From an uncultured Pirellulales bacterium (lineage in GTDB: Bacteria; Planctomycetota; Planctomycetia; Pirellulales; Thermoguttaceae): 64,000 nt of DNA. Shown here piece by piece: positions 16,696 to 25,617 of the stretch; the stretch's first letter is position 1, and every line of letters starts with the position of its first letter. The notes under the pieces are model-generated. The model was not told the DNA's origin, ran no database searches, and was given only the letters and a program-made list of their open reading frames with translations. The stretch covers positions 62,001 to 126,000 of the forward strand of contig CALLPE010000038.1 of NCBI GenBank assembly GCA_938015445.1, in the 5' to 3' direction. The translations under genes and the position numbers were made by a program.

Positions 16696-19383
16696 ATGTC
16701 GGTACACATGCCATCGCGATGGTTTGTATTGTGCCTGGGGCTATCAGTCGTCTGCGATTCGGTTTTCGCAGCCGATCATCCGCCGCTGTTTCCCTTTGTG
16801 GTTTCGTACGAGGCTCCTCAGAACATAACCAACATTTCCGATTGGCTAGAGCGCCCGGCAGGCAAGCACGGATTTGTGAGGGCCTCAGGCGGTCGGTTAG
16901 TGGTTGCAACAGCGCAAGGCGAACGGCCGATTCGGTTTTGGGCCACGAACCTGTGCTTTGAAGGATGTTTTCCGGACAAACAACAGGCGGAGCGTCTGGC
17001 GGCACGATTGGCCCGGCTGGGGATCAACTGCGTGCGCATGCACCACATGGACAACTACTCCATCTGGGGCCGCAGTCCTAACAAGACGATCATCGACGCG
17101 GAGAAGCTCGACAGACTGGACTACCTTATCTACCAACTGAAACAGCACGGTATTTATACCAACATCAATCTGCAAGTGTCGCGCTGGCTCGACGAGAAGG
17201 AAGGTTTTCCCCATCGCCAACTACGTCCCACCTACGACAAAGGACTAAATAACTTCGAGCCGCGCATGATCGAGCTACAGAAGAAGTATGCCCGAGACCT
17301 TCTCACCCACGTCAATCCCTACACTAAGACCGCCTACGTAAACGAGCCTGCGATTGCCTTTGTGGAGATCAACAACGAGAATGCCCTGATGCACGATTGG
17401 GGGGCATTGGATAACCTGCCTGACCCGTACGCTACCACTTACCGCAAGCTGTGGAACAAATGGCTGCGCAATAAATATGGCTCCACCGATAAACTGCGCA
17501 AGGCGTGGAATGTGATCGATGCGCCGCTGGGAGAGGAAATGCTCCGTGGGGGCGATTTCTCTGTTCCACTGCCTGGACCGTGGAGCCTGGAAACCGATAA
17601 GCAGACCAAAGTCCAATGGTCGGTAGAGCACGACCTGCCTGGCGGACGCCGGTACTTGCGAATCGTGGTGGAGCGGCTTGGCGAGGTTGCCTGGCGGCCG
17701 CAATTAAGCCAAAGCGGTTTTGCGGTCAAGAAAGGGCAGCCCTACACGCTGTCGTTTTCGATACGCAGCGGCAAGCCGGGAACGATCCGCGTCAATTGCA
17801 TGATGGCGCACGACCCGTGGGAGCGTCTGGGGCTGGACGCGGAAATAGCCGTTGGCCCCGAGTGGCGCAAGGTCACCCACACTTTCATCGCCGACCGCGA
17901 CGACTTCCCCGCACGTCTCACCTTCACTTCCCTCAAACCCGGCACATACGAGTTGGCCGAAGTTTCGCTGCGGCCGGGCGGAAGTTACGGCCTGGAGAAG
18001 GGACAGACACTCGAGGACGACACGGTTGCCGTGCCGCGCCGAGGTCAATCGACGCTGACCGAGACTGGGCGGGCAGATTTCGCCGATTTCCTATGGGAAA
18101 CCGAGCGGGACTACTGGTGGGGAATGTATCGCTTCCTCAAGGAAGAACTAAAGGTGCAATCGATGGTGGCAGGAACACAATTGGGATGGAGCACACCCCA
18201 TATCCAAGCGGGACTGGATTACATCGATGCCCATTCTTACTGGCAGCACCCGCGATTCCCCGGCCGACCCTGGGATCCAGCCAACTGGACGGTCAACAAC
18301 TCGGCGCTGGTTAACAGTCCACCGGGAACGCTGGGCGGACTGGCCAACCGCCGCGTGTTGGGGATGCCCTACACGGTCAGCGAGTACAATCATCCGGAGC
18401 CAAACCAGTATTCCGCCGAAGGTTTTCCCATGATTGCCGCATTGGGGGCGTTCCAGGGCTGGGATGGCATTTTCAGCTTTGCTTATAGCCACAATGCCGA
18501 TTTCGAGCCGCGTCGCATCGCTGCTTTCTTCGACATCAAATCGGTCACTCCCAAATTGGTACACATGCCGGCCTGCGCCGCGATGTTCCTACGGGGCGAT
18601 GTGACGCCGGCCAATAAATCCCTGGCAGTGCCCCTACCGCCTGAAGCAGAACGCCAGCGGGTGCGCCAAGACCTCAGTGCCCGACGGTTGAGCGCCGCAG
18701 ATTTCGGTTGGGATTCCCGGTATTGTCTGCTCCACGGGGTGGGTGTAGACCTCGGGCCGAGGGCGCGGGCAGTCTACGCCGGCACCAACAAGGACAGCAC
18801 GACAACGTCGGGGCCGATCTCCACCAGAGCAGATGAGAGATCCCTGCCGGCCCAGTTGCCGGCTGACCTGAAGCAATTCCGCTCCGACACCGGCCAGATA
18901 ATCTGGGACGTATCGCAACCGTCGGCGGGATACTTCTTGGTCGATACTCCGCGAACCAAGCTGTTCACGGGGTTCGTACGCAGCCGAGTCTTCGAGCTGG
19001 GAAACATAAAGCTCAAAGTAGGACCCACGCGGCTCGATTGGGCTACGGTGTCGATGGTGTGTATCGACGGTCAAGGGTTCGATAAGCCGGGCCGAATCCT
19101 TATCGCCGCCACCGGGTTAGCCCAAAACAGCGGCGCACAATTGGAACAATTGCCAGGAGGGAATGTGACTCTTGGAAATCGCTGGGGAAACGAGCCGGTC
19201 CTGTGCGAGGGAATCCCGGCAGAAATCACACTGCCTGCCTCAGCTACACGCGTCAAGCTGTTTGCGCTTGATGAGTCGGGCAATCGACGCGATAGTATTC
19301 CCGTTGGGCAAAAGGAGAACCGCGCGCTGCTCGCTCTAGACCCCAAGCACGCCACGTTGTGGTATGAGGTAGTGGTGCAATGA
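16696..19383 (+). CDS. Secreted GH-A clan (GH5-like) glycoside hydrolase with inserted carbohydrate-binding-like domain
   Basis: 895 residues. The ATG at 16696 follows GAAAGGA and opens a clear signal peptide (cleavage likely after SVFAAD). A TIM-barrel begins near residue 45 (RPIRFWATNLCFEG, then LARLGINCVRMHHMDN). The likely acid/base is Glu228 in VEINNENAL and the likely nucleophile Glu563 in YTVSEYNHPEP. They are about 335 residues apart because a beta-sandwich resembling CBM4/9/16 (about 285-430, RGGDFSVPLPGPWSLET to VSLRPGG) is inserted in the barrel. A C-terminal beta-rich part follows. The substrate cannot be read from the sequence; a plant or algal glucan is plausible. Confidence 0.8.
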   Translation: MSVHMPSRWFVLCLGLSVVCDSVFAADHPPLFPFVVSYEAPQNITNISDWLERPAGKHGFVRASGGRLVVATAQGERPIRFWATNLCFEGCFPDKQQAERLAARLARLGINCVRMHHMDNYSIWGRSPNKTIIDAEKLDRLDYLIYQLKQHGIYTNINLQVSRWLDEKEGFPHRQLRPTYDKGLNNFEPRMIELQKKYARDLLTHVNPYTKTAYVNEPAIAFVEINNENALMHDWGALDNLPDPYATTYRKLWNKWLRNKYGSTDKLRKAWNVIDAPLGEEMLRGGDFSVPLPGPWSLETDKQTKVQWSVEHDLPGGRRYLRIVVERLGEVAWRPQLSQSGFAVKKGQPYTLSFSIRSGKPGTIRVNCMMAHDPWERLGLDAEIAVGPEWRKVTHTFIADRDDFPARLTFTSLKPGTYELAEVSLRPGGSYGLEKGQTLEDDTVAVPRRGQSTLTETGRADFADFLWETERDYWWGMYRFLKEELKVQSMVAGTQLGWSTPHIQAGLDYIDAHSYWQHPRFPGRPWDPANWTVNNSALVNSPPGTLGGLANRRVLGMPYTVSEYNHPEPNQYSAEGFPMIAALGAFQGWDGIFSFAYSHNADFEPRRIAAFFDIKSVTPKLVHMPACAAMFLRGDVTPANKSLAVPLPPEAERQRVRQDLSARRLSAADFGWDSRYCLLHGVGVDLGPRARAVYAGTNKDSTTTSGPISTRADERSLPAQLPADLKQFRSDTGQIIWDVSQPSAGYFLVDTPRTKLFTGFVRSRVFELGNIKLKVGPTRLDWATVSMVCIDGQGFDKPGRILIAATGLAQNSGAQLEQLPGGNVTLGNRWGNEPVLCEGIPAEITLPASATRVKLFALDESGNRRDSIPVGQKENRALLALDPKHATLWYEVVVQ

Positions 19384-19455
19384 AGACGATGCGTAATGTT
19401 GGCAAGACAACAGGGATGGTGGCGCGCATGTGATTGGCGCAGGAGAGTCAACCTC

Positions 19456-19719
19456 ATGGCAGAACACACACCATACCAGCGCCGCGTGATCCGGAATTAT
19501 TACCAGAATCAGCAGACTATCATGCTGCAACGGCTGGGAGACCTGGTCACCGACTTGTACCTGGCCGAAGGAAAGCGCCGTGTACAGCTTTGGAAACGGG
19601 CGGCCGCCGCTATGGAGAAACTTCAGGTGCCCTCCAGCCGGATTAAACACATCCTTCAAAGCGATAATCCGTCCCTGGTGGCCGAGGTTGTCAAGGAGCT
19701 GTTGAAAAAACTTCAGTGA
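19456..19719 (+). CDS. Small conserved helical protein of unknown function
   Basis: 87 residues. The ATG at 19456 follows AGGAGAG at 19441-19447. The predicted protein is almost all helical and basic, with the blocks YQRRVIRNYYQNQ, LQRLGDLVTDLYLAEGKRR and a C-terminal LVAEVVKELLKKLQ. Similar small proteins occur in many planctomycetes (recalled, not searched). It lies 72 bp after the glycosidase on the same strand but shows no functional link to it. The composition suggests a cytoplasmic adaptor or nucleic-acid-binding protein; this is speculation. Confidence 0.7.
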   Translation: MAEHTPYQRRVIRNYYQNQQTIMLQRLGDLVTDLYLAEGKRRVQLWKRAAAAMEKLQVPSSRIKHILQSDNPSLVAEVVKELLKKLQ

Positions 19720-19959
19720 GCCGATAATTGCTGATGTGCGTTGGCGGGGGCGCTCACAGCGAGACCTGTACCGCACATACAGCGGTCAGAACGGTCCTGC
19801 ACAGGGCTGTCGGCGGTGCCCGAAACTACTGCTTTACTGCTTCAGGCAGGCTTTGTGGGAAGTTAGAGGGCAAATGGGGTTAGCAGGTTGTGCCGTAGCT
19901 CGTCCGTGTTAGCCGCGGCAAGCGTACCCGGCAGATGGATCGCCGATGCGGCGGCCCGC

Positions 19960-20877
19960 TTAGGCGGCCGGGGCAGCAACTTCGGTGTAACATTCCACCA
20001 GCGACTTGCTGGGCGTGGCGAGCTTTAGTACCGGAGCAAACTCGACGAAGCTTTGGTCGACCCGGGCAAGCAGTTCCACCAGTGGCGGGCTGCCTGGCGG
20101 GGCGATTCGCCCGTAGTATTCCTCGCACATGGCGCATTCGTGCCAGATGGGGTCGGCAATGGTCGGCAGCAGAGCCGACAGCGTAACGGCGGCTAGGTTG
20201 GGGTTACTCTTGTCCGGAAAGCTCAAACGGTCGATAGCGTCGTGCTGCTCTACCAGCACGGCGAACTCCTCGGGCAGGTTCCACTGCCGGGCCATCATTC
20301 CAGCAGCCTGGGCATGAGTCCAGCCGAACAGACGCTGTTCGAGCACCGACAGGCGGATGCGGCCCTGATCGCGGGCCTCCAGTAGCTTGACGTACAACTG
20401 GGGAGCTTCTTTGGCCAGCAAAGGCACGGCCATATCTTGCAGCAAAGCGGCGGCAAAGGCTTCTTCAGGCTCTTTCACGCCTAAGAAGCCGGCTGTAGCT
20501 CGGGCGAACAACGCCCGACGCAACGAATCTTGCCACAGGCTTTTCAGCTCGAATGGTCCGCAGCGTGGGTTGGGCATCAGGCTGAACACTGCGCTCCACA
20601 GGGCGAAGTTCTTGATGGTGCGGATGCCAACCAGCGTTATGGCCAACTTTACGCTGGATATTTCGCGCGAGAATCCGAAGTAGGAGGAATTGACAAACCG
20701 TAACACCTGGCCGGTCAGTCCCGGATCAGCCTCGATGGGAACAGCAAACTCGGCCGGCCCGTTAGAGGGATCCTGCGAAAGCTCCAACAGCCTGATTGCG
20801 CTTTGCGGCAAAGCCGGTAATTGGGCACTGGTGAGAATTTGCTTTAAGTTCAGACGGGGAAGCGGTTTATCTGTCAT
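19960..20877 (-). CDS. HDOD domain protein
   Basis: 305 residues. The HDOD (HD-related output) domain spans about residues 15-215. It has the conserved LPALPQSAIRLLELSQDP start, ADPGLTGQVLRFVNSSYFG, SVKLAITLVGIRTIKNFAL, and a later helix pair with the AAALLQDMAVPLL segment where true HD enzymes carry the metal-binding HD pair. HDOD proteins lack phosphohydrolase metal ligands and act as signalling or regulatory modules in motility and stress. The position just beyond the hook operon is suggestive, but the gene is not shown to be part of it. Confidence 0.88.
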   Translation of the reverse strand: MTDKPLPRLNLKQILTSAQLPALPQSAIRLLELSQDPSNGPAEFAVPIEADPGLTGQVLRFVNSSYFGFSREISSVKLAITLVGIRTIKNFALWSAVFSLMPNPRCGPFELKSLWQDSLRRALFARATAGFLGVKEPEEAFAAALLQDMAVPLLAKEAPQLYVKLLEARDQGRIRLSVLEQRLFGWTHAQAAGMMARQWNLPEEFAVLVEQHDAIDRLSFPDKSNPNLAAVTLSALLPTIADPIWHECAMCEEYYGRIAPPGSPPLVELLARVDQSFVEFAPVLKLATPSKSLVECYTEVAAPAA

Positions 20878-21166
20878 AGCCAGCTATTCCTGGAAGAGCC
20901 GACTGGTTGCTTGGCAAATAAGTTCACCCCTCCTGCCACCAGGCAGACTCTGAAGCTCCAAAGTAAGCTTAGGTTACAGAACCACCTGCGGCAAATAACC
21001 CCGGGCTACAGATAGCAGCCATCTTGGGCAGGCCGTTCTGAGGGGCAACACACACAGCCGGGAGCGAAAAAGCCCACCGCAGACGGTGTTGAGATTTGTC
21101 TTGCTGTTTCACCCCGAGCAAGCGCCGCCAGCAGCAGTTGCAAAAGGCGAGTGGGACGGCGCAGTG

Positions 21167-21385
21167 CTAGGAGTTTTGGCGGCCTATGGGTGCCGGGGGC
21201 GGAATCAGATGCTTGGCTTGTTGGTAAGCCAAAGCGCGGCGCATCACCTCGTCTAACGACTCGGCCACCACCAGGCGTTCCCCAGTTGTGAGCGTAATGA
21301 AAGTGTCGGGCCGCGACTCGACGTAACAGATCAAGTCGGCGTTCAATACGAATTGCTCGCCGCCAAGACGTGTGAGCTTAATCAT
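21167..21385 (-). CDS. flbD: FlbD-like flagellar protein
   Basis: 72 residues. The ATG at 21385 is chosen because the family starts MIKLTRLGG and a purine-rich GAGGG lies upstream. The conserved blocks are FVLNADLICYVESRPDTFITLTTGERLVVAES and a helical end (SLDEVMRRALAYQQ). Small FlbD proteins are encoded directly after flgE in many bacteria; their function is unclear (this is not the Caulobacter FlbD sigma-54 activator). It is the last recognisable gene of the first flagellar block, 403 bp after flgE. Confidence 0.88.
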   Translation of the reverse strand: MIKLTRLGGEQFVLNADLICYVESRPDTFITLTTGERLVVAESLDEVMRRALAYQQAKHLIPPPAPIGRQNS

Positions 21386-21788
21386 GGCACCCTCGCGATG
21401 ACTGGAGTTGTCGGCGGAGGAAACGGCCGCTGGCCGGGAAGGGCCAGGACGACGGCCTGCTGCTGTATTGTAGCTTCGGCAGCGGCAGAGGTTCAGTGCA
21501 CCATAGGGTTCTAGCCACCGCATGGCAGAGACTTACTCACTGCACAGATGCGCCGTGCCCGCTGCACGGTATTTGTGCCAAGAGGCTCCGGTCATCGCAG
21601 GCCAGAGTTCTGCCGCGCGCGAGACTTGCTATCGCCTGCCGTGCATTTGTTAAGCGCGGTGCTGGGCGATGCGCTTTGTCAGCACCCGGCGATCCCGTGC
21701 GGCAATAGTACTTGAAATGCAAACAGTACTACCGAAGTCTGCCGACTTTGTGCGGTCAGCCGTAGCGAGGCACGACGCACCTTTGCCC
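21386..21788. other. Gap between flgE and flbD, no supported gene
   Basis: About 400 bases, long for a gap inside a flagellar operon. Open frames on both strands have no recognisable product and no ribosome site. No hairpin followed by T residues was found. flbD may have its own promoter here. Confidence 0.45.
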
Positions 21789-24638
21789 TTACCGGCGCAG
21801 GGCCAACAACTCGTCGAGCATCTGCTGCGAAGTGGTAATCACCCGCGTATTGGCCCGATACATGGTCGAAGCCAGGATCAGGTCGATCAAATTGCCGCCG
21901 ATATCGGTGTTGGACAATTCCTGCGCACCGGCGATGATCGAGCCGATCCCCTGCTCGTTTGGATTGCCTTCGATGGGCAGGCCCGAGTTCACCCCTGGAG
22001 CAAAGAGGTTCTGCCCCTTTTGTTCCAAGCCGGCTGGATTGCTGAAGCGCACCAGTCGGATTTGGCCCAGGTCGCGGGTGATGCCGTTGCTGAACACGCC
22101 GCGGATGCGTCCGTCCTCGCCGACGATGAAGCTGGTGAGCACGCCCGGCGCTGAACCGTCTTGGCGGGAAACAGCGATGGTGCTGCGTTCGGCGGCCAGC
22201 CCCGAAATCTGGCTGAAATCCAGGGTAAACTCCAGGGGCGAGGCCGAAGGCACGTGCGCGCGGTCGATCGACACCGTGTTACCATAGGCGGTAATGAAAT
22301 TGCCTTCGCCATCGAAGGTGATCAGTCCCGTGCCGACTGCGATGCGCAGCCCGGTCTGGGGGTCATTATCGGGCGAGTCGGCGAACCAGCGATAGGTAGT
22401 GGCGGTCTTGGTGCGATTTTCCAGCACCACCGTCAAACGCACTTGGCAGGCGATGCCCAAGGAATCGTAAACCACGAAGTCGGTTACTGCGCTTTCGCCC
22501 ACAGGATTCTGCACGGTTCCGAACGAGAGGTTCACGTTGGTGGCGGTGCGCGAGGTTATCAACTTCAGCGCCGACAGTCCGATCGACGGAGCGTTATCCA
22601 CTCCGTTGTTGCCCACGATGCGAATGCGCCCTGTACTGCCGTCGACGACTGCGCCGGGGTCCAAGGTGCCGCCCGGGTTGTTGGCGTCGAGCGATTTGGG
22701 GATTGGATGGCGCGGGTCGGGCCCCGGCGGCCGCTGAATGCCCATCGCCCGCTCCATGAACGTGGCTAAATCCAGGGCGGTGCTACTTGGGGTGATAGAG
22801 AACTCCTTGGTTGCCAAAGAACGTCCGCCCTTGCGACCGGTGAATTGCAAGGTGGCATAGCCACCATCTTCGTCAGGTATTTCAAACACTCGCACATAAT
22901 CGGTCGTCCCTTCGCGGCGCAAAATGTTCGACAACAGGGTGCTGCTTTGGATGGGAGGGCCGTCGAAGTTCAACACGCGATAAGTGGGCGAAGTTTGGTC
23001 GCGGATCACCTCATCGGGGGTTGAGTCGGTAAAGCAAACACTGCCGTCAACAATACCCTCGATTTGTTTGACCATGTAAAAAGTGGTGGCGTCGTCGTTG
23101 CAGTTGCGATAGATGCGCATGCCCGTCCATTGCCCGCTGGTATCCACCGGCAAATTGGTCAGATGGACACGGGTATGCTCCGGCCGTGCGCCTTCGATGG
23201 CGTTGGAAGGGCGGCTTTCGCGCCCCGTCGTGGAATCGTAAAAGGTTATGTAGTAGGTATAGCTGCCGCTGAGCATGTTGGCCTGGTTGAGCACCACCGT
23301 GGGGTCGTACCCGCTGTTGTCGTCGGTGAAATTGACTCTGGTGGTCAACTTGGTAGTCAGATTCACATCGTTCAGGCCGTCGTCGTAGGTGGCAGTTCCG
23401 GCGGCCACACTGCCTACGTAGTAATAGTCGCTGTAGGCCTTGGAGCGGGGGTCTTTACGGGTGCGATATATTCGTAGCTGGGTGTAAGTGCCGGGGTCGG
23501 GGTTGTCGATCGCATCGAGGTTCGACAGTCGCAAAGCGTTTCCCCCGGCCCCAACCACCCCACGCACCGCCGTGAGCACCGTGGTGGCCGGACCTTGGTT
23601 GCCCAAAGCGTCGGCCCAGACGAAGCGATAGTAGTACTCCTCGCCGGCGCTTAACTCGCCGGTTGGTGAACTAATGGTGGTAGCGGTAACGGTGGAAGGA
23701 GCTGCGAAACCGGTGGCCACTTCGCCCACGTAGTAATAGGTGCCTGTGCCAGAGCCGCCTTCGGTACGATAGAATCGGGCGTACTTGTAGTTGGCGTTGA
23801 CCGGCACGTTCGATAGGTCCACTGTGCCGCCGCCGGCCGGTACATTCACGACCGACGAGGCTTCGGAGGCCACACCCTCGGTGTTGTTGGGCGAGCCGAG
23901 CGGCGCATCGGCATAGACCACTTTGTAGTAGTAAGCACCTTCGGGCACAGAGCCGCCGGCGTTGGGAGTGATGGTCGCGCCCAGCCAGTTGAGGTTGGCG
24001 GGGGTGGTCGCGTTGGCCAGCGTTTCGGGCCGCGTCCACTGGCCGTCGGTCAGCGAAACGGTTTCGATCACGCCTGCCGTGGTGGCGATGTCTCCGGTGG
24101 GCGTGAGCGTGCCTTCCAGATAAGCGTACTGAGTGGGCCGGGAAACCGAGCGCGCTCCCAGCGGAATGGTCAGCGGCACCAAAGTGGTGGCTTGGATTTG
24201 AAATTGATTGTCCACGCCGTAGCCCAGCAGCCGGTGTCCGGTAACTGTCACTAGTTCGCTTTGTGAATTGAGTTTGAATATCCCGTTGCGCGTATAGAGG
24301 TGTTCGCTCGACTTGCCCTGTACGATGAAGAACCCATCTCCCTGAATAGCCAAGTCGGTAGGGCTAGAACTGATTTCGATGGTGCCTTGGGTGAAGTTGG
24401 GGGTGATGTCTACCACCATGGTGCCCAACCCTACCTGACGCGGATTGGTGCCGCCGTTAAAATCGGTGGGCTGCGAGCCGAGGCTTCGCGTCTGGAGAAA
24501 CTGTGTGGCGAAGGTGGCTTCGGAGGCTTTGAACCCCACCGTATTCGAGTTCGCCAAATTGTTTCCCACCACATCGATGGTGGTCTCGGCAGCGTTTAAG
24601 CCGGTTAGCGCGGTGCTTAAAGCAGATGCCAAACCCAT
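21789..24638 (-). CDS. flgE: Flagellar hook protein FlgE, enlarged
   Basis: 949 residues, more than twice the enteric length of about 400. The ATG at 24638 follows AAGGAGG. The conserved rod/hook N-terminus is MGLASALSTALTGLNAAETT and VVGNNLANSNTVGFKAS. The D1-type core (LAIQGDGFFIVQG) is near residue 100, and the C-terminal helix ends with NLIDLILASTMYRANTRVI and MLDELLALRR. The excess length is a central insertion at about residues 220-540 with three tandem beta-sandwich-like repeats. Each has a YYYKVVYAD-like strand, a V.L.NLP turn and an RIYRT...YYYVG strand. These would be exposed on the outside of the hook. flgD lies upstream on the same strand. Confidence 0.95.
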   Translation of the reverse strand: MGLASALSTALTGLNAAETTIDVVGNNLANSNTVGFKASEATFATQFLQTRSLGSQPTDFNGGTNPRQVGLGTMVVDITPNFTQGTIEISSSPTDLAIQGDGFFIVQGKSSEHLYTRNGIFKLNSQSELVTVTGHRLLGYGVDNQFQIQATTLVPLTIPLGARSVSRPTQYAYLEGTLTPTGDIATTAGVIETVSLTDGQWTRPETLANATTPANLNWLGATITPNAGGSVPEGAYYYKVVYADAPLGSPNNTEGVASEASSVVNVPAGGGTVDLSNVPVNANYKYARFYRTEGGSGTGTYYYVGEVATGFAAPSTVTATTISSPTGELSAGEEYYYRFVWADALGNQGPATTVLTAVRGVVGAGGNALRLSNLDAIDNPDPGTYTQLRIYRTRKDPRSKAYSDYYYVGSVAAGTATYDDGLNDVNLTTKLTTRVNFTDDNSGYDPTVVLNQANMLSGSYTYYITFYDSTTGRESRPSNAIEGARPEHTRVHLTNLPVDTSGQWTGMRIYRNCNDDATTFYMVKQIEGIVDGSVCFTDSTPDEVIRDQTSPTYRVLNFDGPPIQSSTLLSNILRREGTTDYVRVFEIPDEDGGYATLQFTGRKGGRSLATKEFSITPSSTALDLATFMERAMGIQRPPGPDPRHPIPKSLDANNPGGTLDPGAVVDGSTGRIRIVGNNGVDNAPSIGLSALKLITSRTATNVNLSFGTVQNPVGESAVTDFVVYDSLGIACQVRLTVVLENRTKTATTYRWFADSPDNDPQTGLRIAVGTGLITFDGEGNFITAYGNTVSIDRAHVPSASPLEFTLDFSQISGLAAERSTIAVSRQDGSAPGVLTSFIVGEDGRIRGVFSNGITRDLGQIRLVRFSNPAGLEQKGQNLFAPGVNSGLPIEGNPNEQGIGSIIAGAQELSNTDIGGNLIDLILASTMYRANTRVITTSQQMLDELLALRR

Positions 24639-24975
24639 CTGTGTTCCCTCCTTTTTGACACGCAATCCTTGAAACTGTTTTACGCCTCGCACTTTCTGGC
24701 TTTAGTTGCTGTGTTTCCTATGGTTTCTAGCCCTGCTGGTGCCCCCAGATCGGGCGTGCGCCTGTCGGTATAAGGCCCGTCGAGCGGGGTGCCGGACCCA
24801 CGTGAAGCTTGCTGGCCAACAAGTGCTTCAAGTGGTGGCGGTATGGCTGCGATCCTCGGTAACATGTTCACAATAGCCGTTACTGGAGTCAGCTATCGGC
24901 AGTGCTGCGAGGCAGGTATCCGCCGATTGTTGTCTGTGCTATATCGTGCCCGCTTGTTTTCTGTTGCTGGCTTTG
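24639..24975. other. Gap between flgD and flgE, no supported gene
   Basis: About 340 bases. It holds the flgE ribosome site (AAGGAGG on the minus strand) at its left end. A loose GG-N10-GC pair is present on the minus strand near 24760 but does not match the sigma-54 consensus well enough to call. No open frame with a recognisable product. Confidence 0.4.
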
Positions 24976-25488
24976 TCAGCCCAATTCATCGGTAATGTCC
25001 TGGCGGGTTGTTTCCTGTGGCTCGCCTTGCTGGCCCAGCAGCGATGCCAGCCAATTCGGCGGCGCAGAGGCATCGGGCGGTCGCACTTCGCGTACGTTCT
25101 TAAGCGGGACGAGCATTTGACCCACGCGCAGGTTGACCACCCCATCGTGTATAAGCACACCCTCGGCCTTTCCTGCCACAGTCTTTCCATCGGCGCTCAG
25201 CCCCGAAACCTCGCTGTTGAGCATGCTGTAGGCGGTGGCCAAGTTCTGCTGGAGCATCAGTGCTTCCAGGGTGTCGCTAAGCCGTTGGTTCGACTCGATG
25301 GCCTTGATGTTGCTGATCTGCTGAAGAATTTCGGCGTTATTCATGGGACTAAGTGGGTCCTGGTTGCGCAGCTCGGCCACCAGCAACTTCAGGAACGATT
25401 GCAAGTCGAGCTTGCTGAAGGCGTCGCGACCAGCGGTCGCCTGTTGTGCCTGTTCACCCACTATCCCTGGCACAGCAGATGCAGCCAT
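24976..25488 (-). CDS. flgD: Flagellar hook assembly (cap) protein FlgD
   Basis: 170 residues. The ATG follows AAAGGGAG. It contains the conserved FlgD N-terminal region (DLQSFLKLLVAELRNQDPLSP, then EILQQISNIKAIESN) that directs export and cap formation. The C-terminal part is short and beta-rich (GVLIHDGVVNLRVGQMLV), with no room for the full FlgD Tudor and Ig-like domains of enteric FlgD (about 230 residues). FlgD caps the growing hook so that FlgE subunits can polymerise. It sits between fliK and flgE, as expected for hook genes. Confidence 0.93.
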   Translation of the reverse strand: MAASAVPGIVGEQAQQATAGRDAFSKLDLQSFLKLLVAELRNQDPLSPMNNAEILQQISNIKAIESNQRLSDTLEALMLQQNLATAYSMLNSEVSGLSADGKTVAGKAEGVLIHDGVVNLRVGQMLVPLKNVREVRPPDASAPPNWLASLLGQQGEPQETTRQDITDELG

Positions 25489-25617
25489 TTGACGACTCCC
25501 TTTTTCCCGTCAGCAATCGCTGCCGGTATCGAATTCAGCCGCGATTGGTTTCATCAAAATATGCCGCTGTTCTTTCCAAATAAGGCCGCAGTTGCTCTCA
25601 ACGGCTATTGCGGTTTT

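Noticed and set aside
24745-24775. Sigma-54 promoter upstream of flgE on the minus strand
   Set aside because: GG-N10-GC spacing is present but the -12 box reads GGGC in place of TTGC, and the -24 context is G-rich.
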